Source: Lentisphaerae bacterium GWF2_57_35 (lineage in GTDB: Bacteria; Verrucomicrobiota; Kiritimatiellia; CAIQIC01; GWF2-57-35). From it: a stretch of DNA of 64,000 bases. How positions within the stretch are numbered: position 1 is the stretch's first letter; every line of letters begins with the position of its first letter. The position numbers were made by a program, and so were the translations under genes. The DNA is taken from the NCBI GenBank assembly GCA_001804865.1, contig MHBK01000035.1, positions 62,001 to 126,000 on the forward strand. The letters are read 5' to 3'. The notes below the pieces were generated by a model. The model saw only the letters and a program-made list of their open reading frames with translations, made no database searches and was not told the DNA's origin. Shown piece after piece: positions 29,335-37,667 of this stretch.

Positions 29335-30882
29335 TCATTTGCAGCGCACCGCCAACCCTTTCAGGACCTTCAATACATGGGCAAGCCCACGCCGTACGTG
29401 CGACCACGAATCCGCCATGGCGATGATGCAGTCGTGAGCCACGGTGACGCGGCCTTCGTACGCCAGGCCCCAGTTCAACGAAATAGAGTAGAGCTTAAGA
29501 TCCGACGTCATCAAGATCACCGCCGGATGCCCCAGCGCCGCCTCCCGCCGCAAGGTCAAATCGGATTTCTGGGGCTCCGTCCAAACCGCGCAGGGATAAT
29601 CGCTCAAAATATCCGCCGGCTGATCGTCGAGATCGCCCACGAACCAGATCGAACCGTCCGCATCGTTTTCCACCCGTATCGCCGGGCGGGCGCCGGCCGC
29701 AAACCGGTCGATTTGAAATCGTTCCCCCCAGGGCGCCATCATGCAAATCAAAAATTCCAGACTGCCGCGCAGCGCCACCACCCGTTGTCCCGGATTCAAA
29801 TCGAGATAGGAAGACAATTCATTGGGCGTCATCCAGTCCAATGGCAATTGGCCTTCGCCGGACTGTTCGAGTTGCTCGATAAGCGACGAGGGAAGGACGG
29901 ACCATTGCGCCCTGAACATCTGGAAGGAGGACGCGCCTTGGAATCGGTCGGGGCTTTCCCGGTGCGAGGAGGAGCCCCACGTACCGGCCGCCAGCGCCGC
30001 GGCCAGGTCCTCTTTTTCAAACCCCTGCGACAGGCTCTCCGCCGGCTCCGTCGCGGCGGCTTTTGCCGGTTGAGCGAAGGTGGGTTCCTGCGACGACGAC
30101 TCGTCGCAGCCGACGGCGTAATCCAGCAGCAGCTTGTCCGTCATGCATTGAATATTGCGGCGGCCCGGCAGCCAGCAGCAGGAATACACCTCAATGGTCC
30201 CGTCCTTCAAGCCCAGCAGATCTATCACGGCCGCATCCCCGGCCTGGCCGCCGGTCACGGCAAAATGAAGAATGCCGTTTTGAAAAAACAGACGCCCATC
30301 CACCCAAGGCGATTGCGCGTTTTTACGTCCATGAATCGCGACGTTGCTGCCCCGTTCGCTCATGGTCAGCAACTGCAAGATATTGCTCACCGCCACATCC
30401 TCGATGCGCAGGCTCATCAGCGGTTGCTTGAGCGCCGCACTTATGTTTTGAATGCGGCTCCAGTTTTCGGCCGCCTTCTGGGAAGCGGAGAGCACGGCAT
30501 CCAATCGAATCCAGGGACCTTTTTCGAACGGTTCCGGCAATTCCTCCGACGACCAAAGGCCTATAACCACCGCGTGTTCCTTGATGCGCCCCCACATCGC
30601 CGGTTGCTCGTCGGAAGACGTGGCGGGTTCGGCCCGCAAGTCGTGGAGCAATAAGCCTTCAGGCGCCAAACGGGATAAAACCGGCTTCAATTTGTCGGGG
30701 CTGGGAACATAGCCGACGCGAAGGTTGGGATGCTGGGTTTTGAAGAACTGGGCGAACTCATTCCACAAGACCTGATCGTCCGTGCACAATAGAACATCGT
30801 AAAAGGCCGATAATTTCTTGTTAGTCGGATTATGTGCCAGCGGATCGCTCATTTTTATTGCTGTCTGAATTATCGGATTCAT
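29335..30882 (-). CDS. PATAN (DUF4388) domain protein with receiver-like N-terminus
   Basis: A 515-residue protein, first gene of the GTPase operon. Residues about 25-140 look like a degenerate receiver domain (YDVLLCTDDQVLWNEF). Residues about 150-265 form a PATAN/DUF4388 domain (LRIEDVAVSNILQLLTMSERGSNVAI, GRLFFQNGILHFAVTGGQAGDAAVIDLLGLKDG). The C-terminal 180 residues resemble Roadblock/profilin-like folds, but that is uncertain. PATAN proteins occur in PVC bacteria, Myxococcota and cyanobacteria, often in motility or GTPase signalling. Two starts are possible, ATG 30882 and ATG 30852, neither with a good ribosome-binding site. Confidence 0.8.
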   Translation of the reverse strand: MNPIIQTAIKMSDPLAHNPTNKKLSAFYDVLLCTDDQVLWNEFAQFFKTQHPNLRVGYVPSPDKLKPVLSRLAPEGLLLHDLRAEPATSSDEQPAMWGRIKEHAVVIGLWSSEELPEPFEKGPWIRLDAVLSASQKAAENWSRIQNISAALKQPLMSLRIEDVAVSNILQLLTMSERGSNVAIHGRKNAQSPWVDGRLFFQNGILHFAVTGGQAGDAAVIDLLGLKDGTIEVYSCCWLPGRRNIQCMTDKLLLDYAVGCDESSSQEPTFAQPAKAAATEPAESLSQGFEKEDLAAALAAGTWGSSSHRESPDRFQGASSFQMFRAQWSVLPSSLIEQLEQSGEGQLPLDWMTPNELSSYLDLNPGQRVVALRGSLEFLICMMAPWGERFQIDRFAAGARPAIRVENDADGSIWFVGDLDDQPADILSDYPCAVWTEPQKSDLTLRREAALGHPAVILMTSDLKLYSISLNWGLAYEGRVTVAHDCIIAMADSWSHVRRGLAHVLKVLKGLAVRCK

Positions 30883-31262
30883 AGGATGAGATCAACTGCA
30901 TTTCGTCGCCATCCCTTAGTTATTTTCTTTCTGAGGTTCTGATCCTTTAAGCAAAAGCCGTTCCAAGAACGGGTAAATTAGCGGTAAATCCGCCGGGAGC
31001 CTTCGTTCCAGGAGCTGAACTACGAACTAATTCGGCAGGCTGCAGAGGCCTGCATCCCCTTCGGACGCGATCCTGCCAAAGCCGGTCTGCATAACCGGCC
31101 GGAAATGTCCTCATGATGCAGGCCGATTCTGCGAACCAGCGATTTTTGTCAGGTTTCCAGCGCTGACCTCAAATCCAGCTTGCGCTTTCGCAAATATGCG
31201 AGATTTATTTCGGCGCGTATTTCGGGTATATTTGCGGCGGTTGAGCGGGTATAGTGATCGGC
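30883..31262. other. Intergenic region between divergent genes
   Basis: About 380 bases separate the PATAN gene (leftward) and a secreted-protein gene (rightward). No open frame is convincing. Short GC-rich inverted repeats are present, for example GCCGGT and ACCGGC separated by seven bases within CTGCATA. Promoters for both directions are expected but no clear -35/-10 pair is seen. Confidence 0.5.
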
Positions 31263-31988
31263 ATGAACAAATTTTGCCTTTGTTTTGCCTGGATTTTCTT
31301 GCTCGGCGTCCTCTCCGGGTTGGCCCAAGAAGACCCGGCGTGGAGCCCGGCGGAGCGCGCCTTTTTAGAAGCCTCGGAACAAGTCGACGCCCATCCCTCC
31401 GATATGCAGGCCATGAAAACCCTGACGCAAGTCTCCCAGCAATTGGTCAGTTATTACGTCAAGGAAGAATCCAACATCGATCCTTACAATCTGGATGCCC
31501 GCTTGAGGTGGTATCAAAAGGCGTTGCGAACCAACAACCAGCTTTTTGACCGCACCTACGATCAGAAAATCACCGAACTCAAACGCAAAAAAAACACCGT
31601 TCTTCAGCAAATCGAGCAAGCCGGCGCAGAAAAAGATACCTTGCGACGACTGCTGGCGCTGAACGAACTGGGAAATTATAAACCCTATGTTTCCGGCATC
31701 GGCGAGTTGGAAGACCAGACCGTGAAAGCGCTATTTGCCGATTATAAGGCGACAAAAGAGGGACCGCCCAAAATTGCCTTTCTCAAAGACAAATTGAGTT
31801 ACGTCAAGACGGCCGTCGGCATCAAGTTTTTCGGTCTGGTCTATAACGATTTCAAGGCCGAGACGGCCGCCATGCTGAAAAACGGACACCCCCTGAAGGC
31901 GGGCGCCCAAGCGGACATGGCGCTGCAATTTTGGCCTACCGACAATTACTTTCGCGAAACGGCGCGAGAAACCCTGGAAAATTTCTAA
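31263..31988 (+). CDS. Secreted helical protein, unknown
   Basis: A 241-residue protein with a clean signal peptide (MNKFCLCFAWIFLLGVLSGLAQ, cut probably after GLAQ or LSGLA). The mature part is charged and largely helical, with KRKKNTVLQQIEQAG suggesting a short coiled coil. A C-terminal part ends NYFRETARETLENF. No family is recognised. ATG 31263 is preferred; an in-frame GTG at 31254 adds three residues. It stands alone, convergent with the copper-storage-like gene. Confidence 0.75.
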   Translation: MNKFCLCFAWIFLLGVLSGLAQEDPAWSPAERAFLEASEQVDAHPSDMQAMKTLTQVSQQLVSYYVKEESNIDPYNLDARLRWYQKALRTNNQLFDRTYDQKITELKRKKNTVLQQIEQAGAEKDTLRRLLALNELGNYKPYVSGIGELEDQTVKALFADYKATKEGPPKIAFLKDKLSYVKTAVGIKFFGLVYNDFKAETAAMLKNGHPLKAGAQADMALQFWPTDNYFRETARETLENF

Positions 31989-32047
31989 ACGCGTCGCGGC
32001 TTAGCCGGAGGCTTCGCCCGGTCTTTTATACCCATCCTCCACGGACG

Positions 32048-32452
32048 TCAGATCATGAACGAATGGCAGGTGTCCGCGCAACGACGGCATACTTCTGCGC
32101 AAATCCGGCAATGATCCATGTGGGCGGAATGCTTATCGCATTCGGACGCACAGCTCTCGCAAGCCGTACGACAAGCTTGCACCAAGGCCCTCAAAATTTC
32201 CGGATCGACTTCAGTCTGGCGCGAGGACGCCCGGGCTGTGGTCTGGCAAATATCGGTGCAGTCGATGCAGGTGCGTATGCAGCGGACCACGTTATTGACG
32301 TCTTTTTCGCCCAAACAGGCATCGGCGCAGGTATTGCACGCTTCCGAACATTCATACAGCGTGTCGATCAGATTTTCGAGCGCATCCTGTTTGAAGATCG
32401 GCTTCTTCGGGTGAGCGCCGATCATTTGTGCTGTCGTGTCGTGATGATTCAT
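32048..32452 (-). CDS. Four-helix copper-binding protein (Csp-like, DUF326)
   Basis: A 134-residue cysteine-rich four-helix-bundle protein. Seventeen cysteines occur in repeated CxxxC and CxxC patterns (CSEACNTCADAC, CIRTCIDCTDIC, CRTACESCASEC, CRICAEVCRRCADTC). These would line the core of a Cu(I)-storing bundle as in Csp1/Csp3. No signal peptide is present, so it is probably cytosolic and closer to Csp3. AAGGAAGG lies just before ATG 32452; an upstream in-frame start at 32533 adds unconserved residues. No copper transporter is adjacent. Confidence 0.88.
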   Translation of the reverse strand: MNHHDTTAQMIGAHPKKPIFKQDALENLIDTLYECSEACNTCADACLGEKDVNNVVRCIRTCIDCTDICQTTARASSRQTEVDPEILRALVQACRTACESCASECDKHSAHMDHCRICAEVCRRCADTCHSFMI

Positions 32453-32722
32453 GGAAGCCTTCCTTTCAATATTTTTGTTTCTAAGCAGGAATAATCGTTT
32501 CAAGACTATAGTTGGAGAACATAGACGCACCACTCGGGGGAATGCGCAATATGACCGTCCATATTCCTGATGATAGAAAGAAAGCGCCTAGGCCTCGTCG
32601 GCGGTCCTACCTGCTGAAAATCGATGCAGGATATCAGAGAATCCCTCATGGCGACCCATCTGAGTCCGCATTAGCCTATATGCATAAACGACGAGAATAG
32701 CTGCAATCAGGAGGAAGCCATC

Positions 32723-33055
32723 ATGGAAACGACCACGCCCAGCGACGAAAAAATTAACGAGGCCTTGGAATTGTTGAATCAAGCGGTTAAGGAAAAGAAG
32801 ACGGAAATTCGCAACCTGGTCTCCGAAAAATATGGAGAATTAAGCACCATGTTTTCTTCGGTCGGCGAAGAGGTGTCCGGACACATGCAGGGCGCTTCGG
32901 AAGCCCTAAGGGATATTCAAAACCGCAGCAAGGAGCGGGCAAAAGAACTGGCTGAGGAAATGGATCATCGAGTGCACGAAAGCCCATGGACTTCGTTGGG
33001 CTTTGCCGCTTTGGGCGCTCTTGTGATCGGATATGTACTCGGGCGGAAAGAATAA
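32723..33055 (+). CDS. DUF883 / ElaB-YqjD-like membrane-anchored protein
   Basis: A 110-residue protein with an amphipathic helical body and one C-terminal membrane span (SLGFAALGALVIGYVLGRKE) preceded by the VHESPWTS turn typical of DUF883. E. coli relatives ElaB and YqjD bind ribosomes at the inner membrane in stationary phase; that function is only inferred here. AGGAGG precedes ATG 32723. The next gene starts 27 bases downstream, giving a YqjD-YqjE-like pair. Confidence 0.88.
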   Translation: METTTPSDEKINEALELLNQAVKEKKTEIRNLVSEKYGELSTMFSSVGEEVSGHMQGASEALRDIQNRSKERAKELAEEMDHRVHESPWTSLGFAALGALVIGYVLGRKE

Positions 33056-33082
33056 CCGTCCGTCCCAACGAAAGGATTGTTC

Positions 33083-33475
33083 ATGTCATCGCCACTTAGA
33101 TCCCTGCTCTTGTTCGCTGCGTTGGGCATCGCGAAGAAATACCGAAAACATATGGTCAATCTGGCCCAAATCGAGGGCGCGCTGTTATACATCAAAGGCA
33201 TCGATGCAGCGCGCCGCTCCACGCTGGCGCTCATTGGCGCATTCTTTATCGCCAGTTTGCTGGCCCTCAGCTTTCTGTTGCTGCATATCGCCATTATTCT
33301 CAAACTGCCGTGGGATGCCGATCGGAAGCTAATCGCAGCGATCGTTTGCACCGCCGTCTATTTCGTATTGAGCCTTTTCGCCATTTTCATGGCCGGTCGG
33401 GAAAAATTTTGGATGAAGGCGGCTCACGGCAATGCCATCGTTCAAAAAGCGCTTCAACATCGCGCCCGGGAATAG
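33083..33475 (+). CDS. YqjE/phage-holin-like two-span membrane protein
   Basis: A 130-residue protein with an N-terminal amphipathic stretch and two membrane spans, about residues 50-73 (LALIGAFFIASLLALSFLLL) and 88-110 (IAAIVCTAVYFVLSLFAIFM). The size, topology and location behind a DUF883 gene match YqjE-like proteins. ATG 33083 has AAAGGA seven bases upstream; TTG 33077 is an alternative. A small hairpin (CAAAAG/CTTTTG, 33488-33503) follows the gene and may slow or end transcription. Confidence 0.72.
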   Translation: MSSPLRSLLLFAALGIAKKYRKHMVNLAQIEGALLYIKGIDAARRSTLALIGAFFIASLLALSFLLLHIAIILKLPWDADRKLIAAIVCTAVYFVLSLFAIFMAGREKFWMKAAHGNAIVQKALQHRARE

Positions 33476-33555
33476 ATGACGGCATGACAAAAGGGCTCTT
33501 TTGAACTTCTCATACTTTTCGTTGCCGTACCTTCCAAAACGATTAGCTAAATATA

Positions 33556-33561
33556 TATAAT
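33556..33561 (+). promoter_or_regulatory. Candidate -10 box
   Basis: TATAAT within an AT-rich run (TAAATATATATAATC), about 145 bases before the pterin dehydratase gene. The -35 match is poor. The only reasonable promoter-like signal in the 230-base gap. Confidence 0.3.
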
Positions 33562-33705
33562 CGGGTCGACAAAGCTGTCGTATATTGCGCCATCAAACAT
33601 GCAATTCGGGAACAAAAGACCCTCAAGGATCTGATTTCTCACGATTCGGAGCGGTCCCATCCTGAGTTGCGCTAATACCAATAAATACAAGTACACGAGG
33701 TGAAC

Positions 33706-34056
33706 ATGAACGAGCTGACTACGTTGTCGTGTGAAGTTTGCAATGCAGGAATTCAAGGCTCCAATCGGGATGAAATCGACGATTTCATGCTCCAGTTGCC
33801 CGGATGGGAAATCATTCAGGTCAAGGGCATCAATCGGATACGGCGGAGCTTCTCTTTTGCCAATTTCAAGGAAGCGCTTTCCTTTACGGAGCGCCTCGGC
33901 TGCATAGCGGACGAGGAATCGCATTATCCGGCTATTTTAACGGAATGGGGCAAGGTCACGGTGACTTGGTGGACACAAAAAGTGAAAGGGCTGCATGCCA
34001 ACGACTTCATCATGGCAGCCAAAACAGACGTGGAATACCTCTCGCCGTTGCGGTAG
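33706..34056 (+). CDS. Pterin-4a-carbinolamine dehydratase family protein
   Basis: A 116-residue protein of the PCD/DCoH family, which dehydrates 4a-hydroxytetrahydropterin. The active-site region reads ESHYPAILTEWGKVTVTWWTQKVKGLHANDF, with the H-[YF]-P and later His/Asp positions of the family. The N-terminal 25 residues have two cysteines (CEVC) not usual in the family. GAGGTG lies before ATG 33706; GTG 33700 is an alternative. No phenylalanine hydroxylase gene is nearby; such orphan copies are common. Confidence 0.88.
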   Translation: MNELTTLSCEVCNAGIQGSNRDEIDDFMLQLPGWEIIQVKGINRIRRSFSFANFKEALSFTERLGCIADEESHYPAILTEWGKVTVTWWTQKVKGLHANDFIMAAKTDVEYLSPLR

Positions 34057-34064
34057 AATCCATG

Positions 34065-34102
34065 CCGAGCCGCGTTAGCATCGGACCTCTAACGCGGCTC
34101 GG
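34065..34102. terminator. 14-bp perfect hairpin between convergent genes
   Basis: Arms CCGAGCCGCGTTAG (34065-34078) and CTAACGCGGCTCGG (34089-34102) enclose a ten-base loop, directly after the pterin dehydratase stop and before the end of the opposing gene. There is no T-tract on either side, so termination is plausible but not proven. Confidence 0.55.
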
Positions 34103-34167
34103 TCGGGCCCAGGGATAATGAACGGGGCCAGGCGGCTCCAGATTTTTTTCGGATCGCAGGTTCTAGC

Positions 34168-34974
34168 TTAACGATTCGTAGCGCCGCCCGGCAGCAACTC
34201 CTTGAATTTCCCAAACGCCTTCGAAGTCCCCTCGCCTACGGTTTCGACCCCTTTCTTGGCGGCTTCGCCTGCCGTTTCAGCTCCTTGCCGGGCGGCTTCG
34301 CCCACTTTGCTTGCGCCTTCACCGAGAATATCGACTGAAGCGGCCACGGCGCCCGTGGCGCTCTTTAAAATCGCCCCGACCACCTGCAAAGCGGCTTCAC
34401 CCATCGAGGTCCCTTCCGATTCCTTCCCAATGTCCGTCAGATGAATGGCGGGCAGCGGAATGGAAGCCGATTTGCCCCCCAATCCGCTCATGCTGACGTT
34501 GAGCATCGCGCCTTCAACTTGAAGATCGTCGATCACGACTTTCTTCCCCTCTGCTTTTTTCTTCTCTTCGGAGGGTTGCTCTTTTCTTTTAATCTGCTCC
34601 ATCAAGGCGGATAGGTTGTTCCCTTTGAGCGTTTGCTCGTACGTGATTTCCGGATTGCGAATGAGGATTCGATTAATGACGAGCGGATCCTTGAATAACG
34701 ATTTCATATCCAGCCAGGCCTCGAAGTGACCCAAGCTCATCGCATTCGGGGTGGAAAAGCCCTCCGGATTGCCGACCAGCAGGCCTCTCAGCATCAATTC
34801 GCCTTTCACGGGCGAGATTCTTGCTTGATTCAAAGTCACCGGGACGCCGGCAACTTTAGGGCCGATCGTTTCCACCGCGGTCTTGACCACGGTATTCAGC
34901 CTCAACAGGACAACCAGAACGATAACCGCCAGAAGGATCAATACGACAACCGCAATTCGGAGGACTATTTTCAT
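34168..34974 (-). CDS. AsmA-like membrane-anchored protein
   Basis: A 268-residue protein with an N-terminal membrane anchor (IVLRIAVVVLILLAVIVLVVLL) and an AsmA/DUF748-like start of the mature part (PVTLNQARISPVKGELMLRGLLVGNPEGFSTP). A lysine-rich helix (KRKEQPSEEKKKAEGKK) and an Ala/Gly/Glu-rich tail with repeated GEAA, GAET, GVET units follow. It is much shorter than true AsmA and lacks the C-terminal domain, so only the N-terminal fold is supported. AAGGAGAT precedes ATG 34974. Envelope location is likely; function unknown. Confidence 0.7.
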   Translation of the reverse strand: MKIVLRIAVVVLILLAVIVLVVLLRLNTVVKTAVETIGPKVAGVPVTLNQARISPVKGELMLRGLLVGNPEGFSTPNAMSLGHFEAWLDMKSLFKDPLVINRILIRNPEITYEQTLKGNNLSALMEQIKRKEQPSEEKKKAEGKKVVIDDLQVEGAMLNVSMSGLGGKSASIPLPAIHLTDIGKESEGTSMGEAALQVVGAILKSATGAVAASVDILGEGASKVGEAARQGAETAGEAAKKGVETVGEGTSKAFGKFKELLPGGATNR

Positions 34975-35025
34975 GATGATCTCCTTTCGCTGGAAAATAT
35001 AACGCCATTTCTTTCTTTTTCATTC

Positions 35026-35058
35026 CAGAGCCCGGATTTCCATATTCCCCGGGCTCTG
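35026..35058. repeat. 10-bp hairpin in divergent intergenic region
   Basis: Arms CAGAGCCCGG (35026-35035) and CCGGGCTCTG (35049-35058) are perfectly complementary, with a 13-base loop. It lies between the AsmA-like gene and the microcompartment operon. Possible operator, attenuator or structural repeat. Confidence 0.5.
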
Positions 35059-35080
35059 CTTCATCCTTCTTGGAGGTGGA

Positions 35081-35134
35081 CCGCGTTCTCCCTGCCCGCA
35101 ACATCGCGTAGCGATGCAGGCGGGCGCAACGCGG
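35081..35134. repeat. Three-tier nested hairpin upstream of microcompartment operon
   Basis: Nested perfect arms: CCGCGTT/AACGCGG (35081-35087/35128-35134), GCCCGC/GCGGGC (35094-35099/35120-35125) and CATCGC/GCGATG (35102-35107/35111-35116). A 17-base stretch of it (35086-35102) recurs identically at 42965-42981, so this is probably a dispersed intergenic repeat rather than a dedicated leader. Confidence 0.6.
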
Positions 35135-35272
35135 CTTTGAATGATAAGGGATCATCCACTGAGAAATGCGGACTAAACTTTCCCACTAGGGCTGGTGTAT
35201 GAAAGATGCACGTTTGCAAAGCCAGGTCTTGTACACGAGGAGGGACATGGCATAAGATATCCGTTATTGCTC

Positions 35273-36565
35273 ATGAATAAACCGCTTAAGATAGCCGTGG
35301 GCGCAGACCACGGTGGTTTTGAACTCAAAGGCCAACTCCTGGCCTACCTCCGCACATCAGGTCACACCGCCGTCGATTGCGGCGCGTTCGGCAAAGACCC
35401 CGTCGATTATCCCGTCTTTGCCGCGGAGGTCGCGCGTCGCGTGGCCCGGGGCGAATGCGATTTCGGCGTGATGGTGGACGGCGCGGGCATCGGCTCCTGC
35501 ATGGCGGCCAATCGAATCTCCGGCGTGCGCGCCGCGGCTTGCTACAACGAGGCGCTGGCCAAAAACAGCCGCGCCCACAACAACGCCAATCTTCTGACCC
35601 TGGGCTCAGGCCAGACCCCTTTCGAACAAGCCCAAAAGATCGTGGATGTTTTTTTGTCGACCGAATGCTCCGAGGAAAGGCATCTTCGGCGCGTTCGCAT
35701 GATTATGGACCTGGAACGACGGCCCTCGGAGAACGACTCCCGGCCCGCGTCAATAACCGTCAAGGAGCTGCCTTTGGACCTTACACCTGAAGATGTCGAA
35801 CGAATTGCCCAGCGCGTCAAGCAGATCATCGCCGGCGGCAGCGCCGGCGCCGCTCCGTCCTGCGCCTGCGAGCAAGTAACCGCCGAAAAGCTGGCCCAGA
35901 TGATCGATCATACCCTCCTGCGTCCGGAGGCGTCCGTGGCCGAAGTCCGGAAACTCTGCGAGGAGGCCATCAAGTACAAGTTTTTCTCGGTCTGCGTGAA
36001 TTCCTCCTACGTCAAACAGACGTCGGAATTTCTGCGCGGGTCGACCGTGAAGCTTTGCTGCGTAGTCGGCTTCCCACTCGGCGCGCAGGCCCCGGAGATC
36101 AAGGCGCTGGAAGCCCGCCGGGCGATTCGCGAAGGAGCCCGCGAGGTGGACATGGTCATCAACATCGGCGCGCTCAAAAGCGGCGACGACGCGACCGTGC
36201 TCAAGGATATCCGCGGCGTGGTCGAAGCCTGCAAGGAAGGCCGCGCGCTCAGCAAAGTGATTTTGGAGACCTGCCTGCTCAACGACGCGGAGAAAACCCG
36301 CGCCTGCGAGCTGAGCATGAAAGCCGGCGCGGATTTCGTCAAGACGTCCACCGGCTTCAGCAAGAGCGGCGCGACGGCCGACGATATTGCGCTGATGGCC
36401 CGCACCACCGCGTCGAAAAAACTGGGCGTGAAAGCCTCGGGCGGAGTTCGAACCTATGCCGACGCCATGAAGATGATCAGGGCCGGCGCCACGCGAATCG
36501 GATCGAGCAATAGCATTGCGATGTTGGAAGAAGCGAAAGCCGCCTCCGGCGGCAGGAAGGAGTAA
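35273..36565 (+). CDS. RpiB-like isomerase fused to deoxyribose-phosphate aldolase, with internal encapsulation helix
   Basis: A 430-residue fusion. Residues 1-145 are RpiB/LacAB-like ([34 protein letters not shown]). Asp69 (VDGAGIG) replaces the usual catalytic Cys; Cys76 lies nearby. Residues about 168-188 form an amphipathic helix, [19 protein letters not shown], resembling the N-terminal helix of the aldehyde dehydrogenase. The DeoC domain (202-430) has all expected residues: Asp293, Schiff-base Lys357 in FVKTSTG, and Lys387 in VKASGG. It cleaves 2-deoxyribose-5-phosphate to glyceraldehyde-3-phosphate and acetaldehyde. It is the first gene of the microcompartment operon, five bases before the BMC-T gene. 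ATG 35273 fits the RpiB N-terminus but lacks a close ribosome-binding site; in-frame GTG 35195 and TTG 35267 are alternatives. Confidence 0.92.
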   Translation: MNKPLKIAVGADHGGFELKGQLLAYLRTSGHTAVDCGAFGKDPVDYPVFAAEVARRVARGECDFGVMVDGAGIGSCMAANRISGVRAAACYNEALAKNSRAHNNANLLTLGSGQTPFEQAQKIVDVFLSTECSEERHLRRVRMIMDLERRPSENDSRPASITVKELPLDLTPEDVERIAQRVKQIIAGGSAGAAPSCACEQVTAEKLAQMIDHTLLRPEASVAEVRKLCEEAIKYKFFSVCVNSSYVKQTSEFLRGSTVKLCCVVGFPLGAQAPEIKALEARRAIREGAREVDMVINIGALKSGDDATVLKDIRGVVEACKEGRALSKVILETCLLNDAEKTRACELSMKAGADFVKTSTGFSKSGATADDIALMARTTASKKLGVKASGGVRTYADAMKMIRAGATRIGSSNSIAMLEEAKAASGGRKE

Positions 36566-36570
36566 GCCCC

Positions 36571-37200
36571 GTGGCTGAAATTAGAACATTCGTATTCATT
36601 GACAGTCTGCAACCGCAGTTTGCCTCGTTTCTGGGCACCGTAGCCCAAGGCTTTCTGCCGGTGGCGGGACAGGCCTCCCTGTTCGTGGAGATTTCTCCCG
36701 GCATGGAGATCAACCGGATCACGGACATCGCCTTGAAGGCGACGGACGTCACCCCCGGCATGCAGATCGTCGAGCGCGTCTACGGCATGCTCGAACTCCA
36801 TTCGGATTCCCAGGCGGACGTGCGCGCGGCCGGAAGCGCGATTTTGAACGCGCTGGGCCTGAAGGAAGAAGACCGCATCAAGCCCAAGGTCTACACCAGC
36901 CAGGTCATCCGGAGCATCACGGATCATCACACGCAACTGATCAACCGCATGCGCCACGGCAACATGATCGAACCGGGCCAGACGCTCTACGTCATGGAAG
37001 TGGCCCCCGCCGGCTATGCCGCCCTGGCCGCCAACGAAGCCGAAAAAGCCGCCAACATCAATTTGCTGGAAGTCCGCACCTTCGGCAGTTTCGGACGGCT
37101 CTATCTCGGCGGCGAAGAACGCGACATCGATGTGGGCTACCGCGCCGCCGAACAGGCCATCGAGTCCATCAAGGGCCGCGAGGCTGCCGGCAAGGATTAG
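36571..37200 (+). CDS. Microcompartment shell protein, BMC-T (tandem domain)
   Basis: A 209-residue shell protein with two BMC folds that would form a trimeric pseudohexamer. The first half has [21 protein letters not shown] and the second [23 protein letters not shown]. It closely recalls, from memory, the BMC-T2/T3 group of Haliangium ochraceum, some of which stack and have gated central pores. Start is GTG 36571 with AAGGAG upstream. It is the first shell gene after the RpiB-DeoC fusion. Confidence 0.92.
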   Translation: MAEIRTFVFIDSLQPQFASFLGTVAQGFLPVAGQASLFVEISPGMEINRITDIALKATDVTPGMQIVERVYGMLELHSDSQADVRAAGSAILNALGLKEEDRIKPKVYTSQVIRSITDHHTQLINRMRHGNMIEPGQTLYVMEVAPAGYAALAANEAEKAANINLLEVRTFGSFGRLYLGGEERDIDVGYRAAEQAIESIKGREAAGKD

Positions 37201-37267
37201 CGAAAAGTGGGTCGGACACTCAGACATTAACGTAATAAAAAGAACCGCATAACACGGAGAGGTACAT

Positions 37268-37567
37268 ATGGCAGACGCAGTAGGCATGATCGAAACTCGT
37301 TCGTTCCCCGCGGTGGTTGAAGCCGCCGACGCAATGGTCAAGGCCGCCAAGGTCGACTTGGTGACCTACGAAAAAACCGGCGGAGGCTATCTCACTGTCG
37401 TCGTCCGCGGCGATGTCGCCGCCGTGAAAGCGGCTTGCGATGCCGGGCAAATTGCCGCCAGTCGCGTGGGCGAAGTCGTATCCGTCCATGTGATCGCGCG
37501 TCCGCACGCCAATGTGGAAGCCATCATTCCGTTGGGTCGCGCCGCCGAAGCCAAGGCCAAGAAATAA
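37268..37567 (+). CDS. Microcompartment shell protein, BMC-H
   Basis: A 99-residue single-domain hexameric shell protein, the main facet component. It begins [20 protein letters not shown], a hallmark of BMC-H, and ends with the [14 protein letters not shown] segment. The pore loop is KTGGGY (residues 36-41), where KIGSG is common, so the pore is lined by glycine next to tyrosine. GGAGAGG lies before ATG 37268. It is the only BMC-H in the locus. Confidence 0.96.
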   Translation: MADAVGMIETRSFPAVVEAADAMVKAAKVDLVTYEKTGGGYLTVVVRGDVAAVKAACDAGQIAASRVGEVVSVHVIARPHANVEAIIPLGRAAEAKAKK

Positions 37568-37667
37568 GACCCGGCGCCATCGTCCGAAATCCGGAACGGA
37601 GCCTCTGAACAGGAGTCTGGCTTGTTTCGGATTTCGGCGAACGGCGTCCGTTTTCGCAAGGAACCTT

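Noticed and set aside
32512..32700. 62-codon plus-strand frame upstream of the DUF883 gene
   Set aside because: No ribosome-binding site, no family match, and highly basic translation; probably the leader of the DUF883 transcript.
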